Positions 53,319 to 62,384 are shown, counted from the stretch's first letter. The stretch: DNA of 64,000 nucleotides from an uncultured Mollicutes bacterium (GCA_900540365.1 UQFN01000006.1:39009-103008); one strand, 5' to 3'. Numbers and translations: made by a program. Notes: generated by a model from the sequence alone, not told the origin.

Positions 53319-54851
53319 ATGGAAAATAAAAGTAATAATCAAAAAAGAAGTGGAGTTCTTCTTCATATTACTTCTTTACCTAGTAAATATGGTATAGGTA
53401 CTTTAGGAAAAAATGCATATCGCTTTGTTGATTTTTTAAGTGAATGTGGTTTTTCTTTTTGGGAAATTTTGCCTCTAGAAATGACTTCAATTTCTAATTC
53501 ACCATTTCAAGGTTTAACTGCTTTTGGTTTAAATCAATATTTAATTGATTTTAGTTTACTAATGGATGAAGGATTACTTACAATTAGAGACTTACAAGGC
53601 TTTAATTTTGGAAATAATCCACGAAAAGTTGATTATCGAAAAATTTTTAAAAATAGTAATAAAATTTTATATCGTGCGTATAAACGCTTTGATAAAACAA
53701 ATAAAGATTATTTAGCTTTAAAACAAACTGAAAAATATCGTTATTATGCAATATATATGACCTTAAAAGAAAAAAATGATTTTAAAGCTTGGTATGATTG
53801 GGAACTTCGTGATCGATATTTTTCAAAGGAAGTAGAAGCAGAAGTTTTACTTGATTATAACGATCGATTTAGTTATTACATCTTTACACAATATATTTTT
53901 TTAAAACAATGGAAAGCTTTAAAAAAATATGCTAATGAAAAAAATATTGATATAATCGGGGAAATTCCGCATTTTGTTGGCTTTGACTGTGATTATGTTT
54001 ATGTTCATCCTGAATATTTTGTTTTAGATGAACGACAAGTTATGAAGGATGTAGTTGGATTTCCTCCTGATGATTTCCAAAAAGCAGGTCAAGTTTGGGG
54101 TAATCCTTTATATAATTGGAACTACATGAAAAACGATAATTATAGTTTTTGGCAAGAACGAATTAATCAAGCCCTTGAATTGTTTGATATGGTAAAAATT
54201 AATCATTTTGGTGGTTTTTATAAATGTTATGCAATTCCTTTTAGAGATCGAAATGGTAAGAAAGGCAAATTTGTTTATGGTCCAGGATTAAAGATTTTTG
54301 AAAATTTTAAAAATGCACCTTTATTTGCTGATGATATTGGTTCTTTAACTCGTGATGTTGAAGAGTTTGTTGATAATAGTGGTTATCCACATGTTCGAAC
54401 AATTGTTCCTGCCCTATTTAAATTTAAAAAGACTTATGAAAGAATTTTCCCTTCAGAAATTGAGGAAAATTGTTTAGCTTATATTGGAAATCACGATTAC
54501 TATCCAATTAGAGGAAGAATTGAAAAATTAACGCATGAAGAATTAATGAATTTAATTCTAACTCTAGATGATGAATGTAAAAAATTAAATATTGATTTTG
54601 ATAATAAGCAAACTGGAGTAAGTTATTTATCTAAAAAGATTATTAATATTTTATATGCTTCAAATGCTAAATATGTTTCCCTAACAATGCAAGATATTTT
54701 ACTTCAAGATGAAGAAAGTCGTATGAATAAACCAGGGGAAACTAACGATAATCAATGGACTTATAGATTTTTATTAAGTGATATTACACCTAAAATCAAA
54801 GATAATTTATTAAATCTTAATGTAACATATAATAGATTTTTAAAAAAATAG
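53319..54851 (+). CDS. malQ: 4-alpha-glucanotransferase (MalQ) homologue with a substituted active site
   Basis: 510 aa GH77 protein aligned along its length with amylomaltase: RSGVLLHITSLPSKYGIGTLG near the N-terminus (in two motifs), SPFQGLTAFGLNQYLID, GEIPHFVGFDCDYVY. But the nucleophile motif normally written VRIDHFRGF is VKINHFGGF here, with Asn295 in place of the catalytic Asp; the acid/base motif AEDLG is ADDIG (Asp338 for Glu); only the third Asp (Asp393 in GNHDYY, usually GTHDN) remains. It is probably not an active transglycosylase. No frameshift, and the ends are intact. No Shine-Dalgarno; TATCAT lies 7 nt before ATG. Confidence 0.85.
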   Translation: MENKSNNQKRSGVLLHITSLPSKYGIGTLGKNAYRFVDFLSECGFSFWEILPLEMTSISNSPFQGLTAFGLNQYLIDFSLLMDEGLLTIRDLQGFNFGNNPRKVDYRKIFKNSNKILYRAYKRFDKTNKDYLALKQTEKYRYYAIYMTLKEKNDFKAWYDWELRDRYFSKEVEAEVLLDYNDRFSYYIFTQYIFLKQWKALKKYANEKNIDIIGEIPHFVGFDCDYVYVHPEYFVLDERQVMKDVVGFPPDDFQKAGQVWGNPLYNWNYMKNDNYSFWQERINQALELFDMVKINHFGGFYKCYAIPFRDRNGKKGKFVYGPGLKIFENFKNAPLFADDIGSLTRDVEEFVDNSGYPHVRTIVPALFKFKKTYERIFPSEIEENCLAYIGNHDYYPIRGRIEKLTHEELMNLILTLDDECKKLNIDFDNKQTGVSYLSKKIINILYASNAKYVSLTMQDILLQDEESRMNKPGETNDNQWTYRFLLSDITPKIKDNLLNLNVTYNRFLKK

Positions 54852-54874
54852 TTAAGATTTGCAGACTTTTTTTG
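54852..54874 (+). repeat. Weak copy of the dispersed element after malQ
   Basis: TTAAGATTTGCAGACTTTTTTT follows the malQ TAG. It matches the 51471-51483 and 61350-61362 variants (TTTGCAG). Confidence 0.35.
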
Positions 54875-54930
54875 AAAAATATTGTGTTATTTGCTTAAAA
54901 AATATATATTTTTTAAAGCTTAAAACGTAA

Positions 54931-54959
54931 TTGATAAAATAGCGATTAAAATTTATAAT
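54931..54959 (+). promoter_or_regulatory. Strong promoter ending 6 nt before the lipoprotein start
   Basis: TTGATA (54931-54936), 17 nt, TATAAT (54954-54959). RNA would start at or next to ATG 54966, so the message is probably leaderless and the start codon at 54966 is well defined. Confidence 0.75.
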
Positions 54960-54965
54960 TTTAAT

Positions 54966-55055
54966 ATGAATAAAAAAATACTTGTTTTTCCGTAGGCTTG
55001 TTTAGTCACGTTATCGCTTGCTAGTTGTAGCAATGTAAATCCAACAGATTTATTT
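54966..55055 (+). pseudogene. Lipoprotein signal peptide interrupted by an in-frame TAG
   Basis: From ATG 54966 the frame reads MNKKILVFP, TAG (54993-54995), then ACLVTLSLASCSNVNPTDLF, and continues in frame into the 1264-codon gene at 55056. With one sense codon in place of TAG this is a textbook lipoprotein signal: Lys-Lys, hydrophobic core, lipobox LASC. TAG is used as an ordinary stop in neighbouring genes (malQ, apt, trxB). It is either a recent nonsense mutation, a sequence error, or a read-through site. Confidence 0.75.
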
Positions 55056-58000
55056 ATGGAGAAGGCTTTAAACGAATATAAAGCCCTTCGAGAAAATTTA
55101 AATATTGCGGAAAATGAAGATTATTACGCGTGGTATTTTGATAGCGAAGTTTTAAAAGGCGCAGTCTTTACTTCTTTAGATGAATATGAATATTTAGGAA
55201 TTATTAATTTTCAAACAATGTCTTTTAGTGAGACAAATGATTATTTTTTAGATTTGCCTAATTATGAAGTTTCGATTGATTTTAATACTGGCGAAATTAA
55301 CATGCCTAGTGAATTTGAAAATATCACACAATTTATTAAAGATTTGCCATTAGTTTTAGTTAAAAACGAGTTAAATAAAGAGAAAACAGTAATCGAAAAG
55401 CAAGTTGTTTATTCAAAATTTAATGATAATGGAGTTTTATCAACTTCAGCAATAAGTTCGAATTATGATCCAACTTATTTTTATTTAAAAGATTTTAAAA
55501 TCGAAGTTAATATCGAAGGATTATCTGAATCTGCTTTAGAAGATTTTAATATCGATTACACTGGAAAAAATACTTTAATTTTAAAAAGAGATCTATACAT
55601 TATTTTAGAACAAACTTTAAAAGAACAAGGTATTGATGAATCTTTACCAATTGATATCGATATACCAGGAGCTTTACTTAATAATTATCGCCGAGCAAAC
55701 AATTTAAGTAATGATGAAAATGTTCCTTCAACTTTAGTATTTCCTGCTAAATTTAATAATTTAGAAGTTGTTGTTGGTCCATTAGCTTTATTTGATACAA
55801 TTTTTGATTCTCTTTATGATGATGAAACTCTAGTTTCAGCAGCTAATGAAATTCAAAATGTTTTTTTTGAGGAAGGTATTACTGAACTTTCAATTTTTGC
55901 GTTTAACGGAAATAAAAACATTACATCAATTGAGTTACCTTCTACAATTAAGAAGTTATCATTATCAAGCTTATCTAATTTAACAAATCTTGAATATTTG
56001 TATATTCCTCAAACTACTGAAAGAATCAATATTTTTAATACATATGGAGCAACCTTATCTTTCCAAAATCCTTTAAGTGATGATCCTGATGATAAGATTG
56101 AAATTTTTGGACCTTTACAAAATTCAAGTATCAAAAAATCTTTGACATTCCAAGATTACGATAATATTAATATTCCTAATTTCCCATTTTATGATTTAGT
56201 CTTTAATGAAAATGAGACCATTAGTGATGTTGTTAATTATGTAATTGATAAAGATACTACTAAAATAAAATCAATTAGCGAAGGTTTTAATACTAGAAAA
56301 CTTAATTCAATAAATCCACTTTTTATGATGGATATTCCAGATAATAAAGTTATTGAAAATGATACTAATTTAAGCTTGATCGATACTAATAAAACTTTAT
56401 ATTTAGCACATAACAAAACAAGAATTAATAATGATTTATTTTTTACTGATTTTAATAATTTTAAGGAAACTAGTGGTGTAAGTAAAGAAGGTAGTTTAAC
56501 TTTAACATTAAAACTAGCTTGTGATTTAACTGTTAAAGGAAATTTAATTATTGGTGGAATTTTAGGGAAAAACGGTATTGTTGAAGGAGTTAATGTTGGT
56601 AATTATGCTTCGCTTGATTTAAATGGACATAATTTAGTTATTGAAGGTAATGGTTTAGTTGATGTAAATGGAATAATTGTTGATAGTAGTGAAAATCAAA
56701 CTGGGTCAATTATTTTAAATGATAATGGTTCTCTTAAAACAAGTTTAGTTATTCATGATAGCTTTGGATATTCCAATTATTTAAATAAATATAATAATGG
56801 TGATTTCCCATATAATCATTTTAATTTTAATAATTTGAAAGTTAGCCAAATATTTTTTAATGACCAAAGTAAACTTTACGCTAAAGAAATTTTAGTAGAA
56901 AGCGAATCTAATGTTGTTACTAATGAATTTGTTTTTTATGGTCAGGGCGGAGTTTATCAACCAGCTAGTGAAACAACTTGTTTAATTGGCAATTTAGGTG
57001 ATTCTACTAAAATGGTTATAAATGGTGATATTTCTTATAATGTAACTCCGTTGGTCTTTAATTCAACTAAAGTTGTAGCAAATAGTAGTAAAATTTTTGC
57101 TCCAATTAGCTCAAAATTCTTATCTATTGAAATTAATGAGGGCAATTTAAGTCTTAATACAAAGACTAAAATTATTAATGGTGGAAGTTTAACTATTAAT
57201 CAAACTGCTAGTTTAACCTTAAATAGTGATTTAATTATTTATCCAACTAGTACTGAGGAACAAATTCAAGATAATTATTTAACTTTACCAGCTAAAGAAG
57301 GTAAATTAAATCTTTATGGTAATTTAATAGTAAATAATAAAGTTGCACTTGGAGGAAGTATTACTACAAATACTTTAACTAATGAACTTTTAAACGCTGT
57401 TAATGATTCACAAGTAACTCCATTTATTTCTAATAATGAAGGTTCTTTTGTTAATAATGATTATTTAATTCTTGATACTATTGAATCTAATTTATATATC
57501 AAAAATGGTGCTGGAGAGACTTTATATTATCGTTTTAATAATGGATATTATTACTTATATGAAAGCAATGGTGTATCTATTTTTAATACTTCCACAAATA
57601 ATAAACTTGCTAGTAAAGAAAATAATTCAACATGGAATATTTATGTTGATGGAGAAATTTTAGTTACTGATAATGAAAATGATTTTATTAGTTCATTTGA
57701 AGATACTTTAAATTCTTATACATTAAGTGATAGTGGTAAATGGAATAAAGTTTCTAATGCAGATGAAAATCATATTTATTATGATGATAATAACAATCAA
57801 TATATCTATGTTAATTCGAACTTAGTTCAAGGAACTTTAATTGATAGTGAAAATCTTATTTTCTTAACTAGTTCATCAAATAAATATTATATGTATAATA
57901 ATGCAACTAGTTCTTGGAGATACGTCCATTTATTTGAACATAATTATGTATTTGCTTTCCCTAAAGAAGATAGTTTAAGTCCAAACGTTAGTTATAATAG

Positions 58001-58850
58001 TGAAAATTATTCAAGTGTGTATTTAATTAACAATAATAATTATGAATTAGTATCAACTTATGATAGTGCTAAACATTTAATTAAAGTAAATAATGATCAA
58101 ACAACTTTTGTAGTTTATCAAAATAGTAAAATAAATAATTCTTATGGACTTTCTCAAGTTGAAGTTACTTCTTCAAGAATGATTGCAAAAGATAATGAAG
58201 AAACTAATTATATTTATTTAACTCTTGAAAAAGTTTGGGTAAAACTTTATAGTCTTGAAAACAATTATTATGCTATTTCAAGAAGAGATAGTGATGAGTT
58301 TGTTTATACTAGTAATAATTATTGGGAAAGATGTAATTACTATAATAATGAATATACTGAAGGCTATACTTTCTTTGAATTAGTTGATAGTTATGATATT
58401 AAACGTAACTTTGCTATGTATGATGAGGAAACAAACTTAGCAACTATTATTACTAAGATGGGTGGACTCGAACTTACTGTCGAAGATTTAGAAAATGTTG
58501 GTATTACTGATATATTACCATCAGGCTCTTCAAAATATGTTGGTTATCGTTATTTTATTAAAAATGGAAAGATTTGTATTTTCGTTCAAAATGAAGAAGG
58601 AATCGCAAGTATTAAAGAATTAGCATCTGCTCCAATTTTAGAAGATTTTAATCCTGATGTTGATGGTGAATTAACTTTAAGAAAAGTCATTTCTTTAGTT
58701 CAAATTACTATTGACGGTAAATATTATTATGTTAACTTTGAGAAAGTTATTGCTAGTGGTTCACAAGAAAACTTAGAAAATCAATCGTATTTAGCACTTG
58801 CAATTTATACAACTGAAGTTCCTAATTTTAGTGAATACTTTAAAAGTTAA
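55056..58850 (+). CDS. Giant surface lipoprotein (body of the protein after the interrupted signal)
   Basis: 1264 aa from the first ATG after the TAG; the true protein probably begins at 54966. I do not recognise it as a named protein. Residues about 255-335 look like BspA-type leucine-rich repeats (SIFAFNGNKNITSIELPSTI). About 480-780 is a beta-helix-like stretch (LTVKGNLIIGG, ASLDLNGHNLVIEGNG, SLTINQTASLTLNSDLI). The last 450 residues hold degenerate repeats with Tyr-Tyr and a following Trp (YYRFNNGYYYLYE, YYMYNNATSSWRYV, YWERCNYYNNEYTEG). No LPXTG anchor or C-terminal membrane segment. Such architecture suits a cell-surface adhesin or glycan-binding protein anchored by lipid. The frame is intact for 3.8 kb. 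Confidence 0.75.
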   Translation: MEKALNEYKALRENLNIAENEDYYAWYFDSEVLKGAVFTSLDEYEYLGIINFQTMSFSETNDYFLDLPNYEVSIDFNTGEINMPSEFENITQFIKDLPLVLVKNELNKEKTVIEKQVVYSKFNDNGVLSTSAISSNYDPTYFYLKDFKIEVNIEGLSESALEDFNIDYTGKNTLILKRDLYIILEQTLKEQGIDESLPIDIDIPGALLNNYRRANNLSNDENVPSTLVFPAKFNNLEVVVGPLALFDTIFDSLYDDETLVSAANEIQNVFFEEGITELSIFAFNGNKNITSIELPSTIKKLSLSSLSNLTNLEYLYIPQTTERINIFNTYGATLSFQNPLSDDPDDKIEIFGPLQNSSIKKSLTFQDYDNINIPNFPFYDLVFNENETISDVVNYVIDKDTTKIKSISEGFNTRKLNSINPLFMMDIPDNKVIENDTNLSLIDTNKTLYLAHNKTRINNDLFFTDFNNFKETSGVSKEGSLTLTLKLACDLTVKGNLIIGGILGKNGIVEGVNVGNYASLDLNGHNLVIEGNGLVDVNGIIVDSSENQTGSIILNDNGSLKTSLVIHDSFGYSNYLNKYNNGDFPYNHFNFNNLKVSQIFFNDQSKLYAKEILVESESNVVTNEFVFYGQGGVYQPASETTCLIGNLGDSTKMVINGDISYNVTPLVFNSTKVVANSSKIFAPISSKFLSIEINEGNLSLNTKTKIINGGSLTINQTASLTLNSDLIIYPTSTEEQIQDNYLTLPAKEGKLNLYGNLIVNNKVALGGSITTNTLTNELLNAVNDSQVTPFISNNEGSFVNNDYLILDTIESNLYIKNGAGETLYYRFNNGYYYLYESNGVSIFNTSTNNKLASKENNSTWNIYVDGEILVTDNENDFISSFEDTLNSYTLSDSGKWNKVSNADENHIYYDDNNNQYIYVNSNLVQGTLIDSENLIFLTSSSNKYYMYNNATSSWRYVHLFEHNYVFAFPKEDSLSPNVSYNSENYSSVYLINNNNYELVSTYDSAKHLIKVNNDQTTFVVYQNSKINNSYGLSQVEVTSSRMIAKDNEETNYIYLTLEKVWVKLYSLENNYYAISRRDSDEFVYTSNNYWERCNYYNNEYTEGYTFFELVDSYDIKRNFAMYDEETNLATIITKMGGLELTVEDLENVGITDILPSGSSKYVGYRYFIKNGKICIFVQNEEGIASIKELASAPILEDFNPDVDGELTLRKVISLVQITIDGKYYYVNFEKVIASGSQENLENQSYLALAIYTTEVPNFSEYFKS

Positions 58851-58884
58851 TTGATTTATTATTTACTTAATGTAAATAAATTTA

Positions 58885-58890
58885 TATAAT
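58885..58890 (+). promoter_or_regulatory. Promoter of the alaS T-box transcript
   Basis: TATAAT at 58885-58890, with TTTACT 17 nt upstream (58862-58867). RNA start near 58897. Confidence 0.55.
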
Positions 58891-58896
58891 TACTAC

Positions 58897-59090
58897 GAAA
58901 AAGAAACTATTAAGTATTTTTTAGAGAGGATATGGATGGTGAAAATATCTAAATAATTGATAGTTAGCCATTTTCTTAAGATGATAGAAATATCCGTATT
59001 TACAACGTTAAAGTAAAATAATTAAGTGCTTATTTAAGAATTAGGATGGTACCGCGGTTAATCTCGTTCCTAAACTAATTCTTTTTTATT
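58897..59090 (+). ncRNA. T-box leader (Ala, specifier GCC) controlling alaS
   Basis: Stem I base AAGAAA-CTATTA pairs with TGATAG and TTTCTT on the 3' side; the unpaired 3' loop between holds GCC followed by A, an Ala codon. T-box sequence AGGATGGTACCGCGG at 59044-59058. Terminator arms AAGAATTAG (59036-59044) and CTAATTCTT followed by T's. The T-box carries GGATGG where the leuS and thrS leaders have GGTGG. Confidence 0.9.
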
Positions 59091-59105
59091 TTTTGGAGGT
59101 ATTTT

Positions 59106-61703
59106 ATGAAAGCTTTGAGTAGTCAACAAATCCGTGAAACTTGGTTAAATTTCTTTAAAGAAAGAGGTCATATGATTGAACCAGGAGCTAGTTTAATTCC
59201 TAATAATGATCCAACTTTATTATGGATAAATGCTGGAGTTAGTGCCTTAAAAAAATATTTTGATGGTAGTGAAATTCCAAATAGTAAAAGAATTGTTAAT
59301 GTTCAAAAATGTATTCGTACAAATGATATAAGTAATGTAGGAAAAACTGCTCGTCATCATACATTTTTTGAAATGCTTGGTAATTTTTCAATTGGTGATT
59401 ATTTTAGAAAAGAAGTTATTCAATGGGCTTTTGAAATTTTAACAAGTGAAAAATATTTTGCTTTAGATAAAGACAAACTTTATATTACTTATCATCCAAG
59501 TGATAAAGAAACTTTAGCCTTATGGATTAAAGAAGGAATGAAAGAAGACCATCTAATTCCTTTAGAAGGAAATTTTTGGCAAATTGGTGAAGGACCTTGT
59601 GGACCAAATACAGAAATATTTTATGACCGTGGAGAAAAATATGATCCAAATCATTTAGGTGTTGAAATGTTAAAAGACGACGTCGAAAATGATCGTTATA
59701 TTGAAATTTGGGGAATTGTTTTTTCGCAGTTTAATGCACAAAACGGTGTTTCTAGAGAAAACTATAAAGAATTACCACATAAAAATATTGATACTGGTGC
59801 CGGTCTTGAAAGAATTGCTTGTGTTCTTCAAGAAACCGAAACTAATTTTGAAACTGATTTATTTATGCCAATTATTTTAGAAACTAGCAAAATGGCTAAA
59901 GTAAAATATGAAGAACCTAACTTGATGGCATTTAGAGTTATTGCTGATCATATTCGTGCTTGTACATTTGCTTTAAGTGATGGAGCATATTTCTCAAATG
60001 AAGGTAGAGGTTATGTTTTAAGAAGACTATTAAGAAGAGCTATGCGTTATGGTAAAAAACTTGGCTTTGATAAACCTTTCTTATATCAATTAGTTGATAC
60101 AGTTGTAGATATTATGAAAGATTTTTATCCATATTTAATTGAAAAGAAAGAAGTAGTTAAAAAATTAATTAAAATTGAAGAAGAAAAATTTATTAAAACA
60201 TTAAATAGTGGAGAAATTTTATTAAATAATTTAATTAAAGATAAAACCTCATTAAGTGGTAAAGATGCTTTTTTACTTTATGATACTTATGGATTCCCAT
60301 TAGAAATTACAATGGAGATTTGTACTGATAAAAACATCGCAGTTGATGTTGATACCTTTAATGAATTATTAAAACATCAAAAAGAATTAGCTCGTGCTAG
60401 TAGAAAAGCAATTGAATCTTTTAATCGTCAATCAAAAGATTTATTAGATTTTAATACTAAAAGTGAATATGTTTATGATGTAAATACGTTAGAAGCCCAT
60501 GTCATAGGTTTGTTTAAAAACGGTGAAAAAGTTGACTTTATCGAAGATGAAGGGGAAGTAATTTTTGATGAAACTTGTTTTTATGCTGAGATGGGTGGTG
60601 AAGTTAGTGATACTGGAGATATTAAGAATGATTCATTTTTAGCAAATGTTACTAATGTTATTAAAGCTCCTAATAAACAACATCTTCATACAATTAAAGT
60701 TGTTTATGGAAAATTAAAAGTTAACGATGTTGTAACTTTAAATTTAGATATTATTAAACATCATGATATTATGAAAAATCATAGTGCAACTCACTTATTA
60801 CAAACTGCTTTAAGAAAAGTTTTAGGTGATAGTGTTCATCAAAAAGGCAGTTTTGTTAATGAAAACTATTTAAGATTTGATTTTTCACATTTTGAAAAAG
60901 TAAGTGAAAACGATCTTTTAAAAGTTGAAGAATACGTTAATTCTTTAATTAATAGAAGCATTCCACGTCAAATTTTAAATTTACCAATTGAAGAGGCTAA
61001 GAAAACTGGAGCTCTTGCTGAATTTGGTGAAAAATATGGTGATGTTGTAAGAGTTGTTAAATTTGGAGATGAAAGTATTGAATTTTGTGGTGGATGCCAT
61101 GTATTTAATACTAGTGAGATTGGCTCATTTGTAATTACTAGTGAAGAATCAATCTCAAGTGGAGTTAGAAGAATTGAAGCTTTAAGTGGTCTTAAAGCTT
61201 ATGAATATTTAAAAAAGAAAGAAATTATTTTAAACAATGCTCGTAAACTTTTAAAAGTTTCAACTAATAATGATGTTGAAACTAAGATTAATTCTATGTA
61301 TGAATTAATTGATGAATTAAATCATAAAATTGATGATTTTAATAAAAAAGCCTGCAAATCTCAAGTAAAATTATTAAAAAATGAATTTGTAAAAGTAAAT
61401 GATGTCAATTTATTAATTGCTTATTTACCAGATTTTAATAAGTCTTTATTGATGAATATTTTTGATGATTTAAAAGTTAATAATCATGATTATGTAATTA
61501 TTTTAGTTGGTAAAGATAATGCTAAATTCCCTCTAATTGTTGGAGTTAGTCCAAGCTTAACTTCAAAATATCAAGCTAACCAATTACTTAAAAAAGTAAC
61601 TGCTATTTTAGGAGGTAGTGGTGGCGGAAGAAACGAAGTTTCTCAAGGCAATGTTTTAGATGTCACTAAATTTAATTTAATTACAAAGGATATTTTAAAT
61701 TAA
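59106..61703 (+). CDS. alaS: Alanyl-tRNA synthetase
   Basis: Class II synthetase with editing, 865 aa, normal. Catalytic core: IRETWLNFFKERGH, CIRTNDISNVGKTARHHTFFEMLGNF (two motifs), FWQIGEGPCGPNTEIF, AGLERIA. Editing domain HSATHLLQTALRKVLG and CGGCHVFNT. C-terminal C-Ala domain with GGSGGGRNEVSQG. Ribosome site TTGGAGG before ATG 59106. Controlled by the T-box. The stop shares a base with the ruvX ATG. A GCCTGCAAATCTC copy of the dispersed motif (antisense) lies at 61350-61362. Confidence 0.98.
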   Translation: MKALSSQQIRETWLNFFKERGHMIEPGASLIPNNDPTLLWINAGVSALKKYFDGSEIPNSKRIVNVQKCIRTNDISNVGKTARHHTFFEMLGNFSIGDYFRKEVIQWAFEILTSEKYFALDKDKLYITYHPSDKETLALWIKEGMKEDHLIPLEGNFWQIGEGPCGPNTEIFYDRGEKYDPNHLGVEMLKDDVENDRYIEIWGIVFSQFNAQNGVSRENYKELPHKNIDTGAGLERIACVLQETETNFETDLFMPIILETSKMAKVKYEEPNLMAFRVIADHIRACTFALSDGAYFSNEGRGYVLRRLLRRAMRYGKKLGFDKPFLYQLVDTVVDIMKDFYPYLIEKKEVVKKLIKIEEEKFIKTLNSGEILLNNLIKDKTSLSGKDAFLLYDTYGFPLEITMEICTDKNIAVDVDTFNELLKHQKELARASRKAIESFNRQSKDLLDFNTKSEYVYDVNTLEAHVIGLFKNGEKVDFIEDEGEVIFDETCFYAEMGGEVSDTGDIKNDSFLANVTNVIKAPNKQHLHTIKVVYGKLKVNDVVTLNLDIIKHHDIMKNHSATHLLQTALRKVLGDSVHQKGSFVNENYLRFDFSHFEKVSENDLLKVEEYVNSLINRSIPRQILNLPIEEAKKTGALAEFGEKYGDVVRVVKFGDESIEFCGGCHVFNTSEIGSFVITSEESISSGVRRIEALSGLKAYEYLKKKEIILNNARKLLKVSTNNDVETKINSMYELIDELNHKIDDFNKKACKSQVKLLKNEFVKVNDVNLLIAYLPDFNKSLLMNIFDDLKVNNHDYVIILVGKDNAKFPLIVGVSPSLTSKYQANQLLKKVTAILGGSGGGRNEVSQGNVLDVTKFNLITKDILN

Positions 61704-62134
61704 TGGAAAGATATATTGGACTCGATTTAGGAACAACAACTTTAGGTATTGCGATTAGTGATTCTTTAGGAATTGTTTATGGGCGTGAAAATTTTAACTT
61801 TGAAAGAGGAAATTATAAGAAAGCTCGTGAACATGTTTTAGATTTAGTTAATAAAGAAAATATTTATAATATCGTCATAGGTTTACCATTAACTTTAGAT
61901 AATCAAGTTGGTGAAAGAGCTAAATCTGTAAAAAGATTTATGGAAGATATTTTAAAAATTAATGATAAAATTCAAGTTTTTTATCAAGATGAAAGATATT
62001 CAACAATCGAAGCTTATGAACGTATGAATGAAATGAATATGAAAAAAACTAATAAAGAAAATTTAATTGATATGTTTTCTGCTATTATTATATTAGAAAC
62101 TTTTCTAGGAGGTTTAAAAAATGGAGTTAAATGA
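61703..62134 (+). CDS. ruvX: RuvX/YqgF, Holliday-junction resolvase-like RNase H-fold protein
   Basis: 143 aa. GLDLGTTTLGIAISD at residues 6-20, VIGLPLTLDNQVGERA, YQDERYSTIEAY, and the C-terminal Asp of NLIDMFSAIIIL complete the YqgF acidic site. Members process rRNA ends or branched DNA. The order alaS-ruvX-yrzB matches Bacilli, but ireB (yrzL), usually between alaS and ruvX, is missing. It overlaps yrzB by 14 bases. Confidence 0.93.
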   Translation: MERYIGLDLGTTTLGIAISDSLGIVYGRENFNFERGNYKKAREHVLDLVNKENIYNIVIGLPLTLDNQVGERAKSVKRFMEDILKINDKIQVFYQDERYSTIEAYERMNEMNMKKTNKENLIDMFSAIIILETFLGGLKNGVK

Positions 62135-62384
62135 AAATCAAATTGAAATTTATGATGAAGAAGGAAATAAATATTTAATGGAAATTTTATTTACTTATGA
62201 AAATGAAGAAAGAAATACAAAATATGCCTTCATTTATGATAAAGACTCTCCTGAAGATATTATTGTAATGAAATATAAGGATGACGGTTCAATTGAAGAA
62301 GTTACGGATGAAGAAGAACTTGATGAAGCTAGTGATGTTTTAGAAGCTTATAATGATGATCCTTTATTTCAGGAAATTAAATAA
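62121..62384 (+). CDS. yrzB: DUF1292 family protein YrzB
   Basis: 87 aa acidic cytosolic protein of the DUF1292 family, function unknown. IEIYDEEGNKYLMEILFTYE at the N-terminus, KYAFIYDKDSPEDIIVMKY in the middle, and an acidic tail ending DPLFQEIK are typical. AGGAGG before ATG 62121, inside the end of ruvX. A perfect AT-only inverted repeat (AATAAAATAT / ATATTTTATT, 62383-62405) follows the stop; it may be a weak terminator or part of the greA promoter. Confidence 0.88.
   Translation: MELNENQIEIYDEEGNKYLMEILFTYENEERNTKYAFIYDKDSPEDIIVMKYKDDGSIEEVTDEEELDEASDVLEAYNDDPLFQEIK

Noticed and set aside
54966..58850. Genome-wide reassignment of TAG to an amino acid
   Set aside because: TAG is the natural end of malQ, apt and trxB, so it is a stop in this genome.
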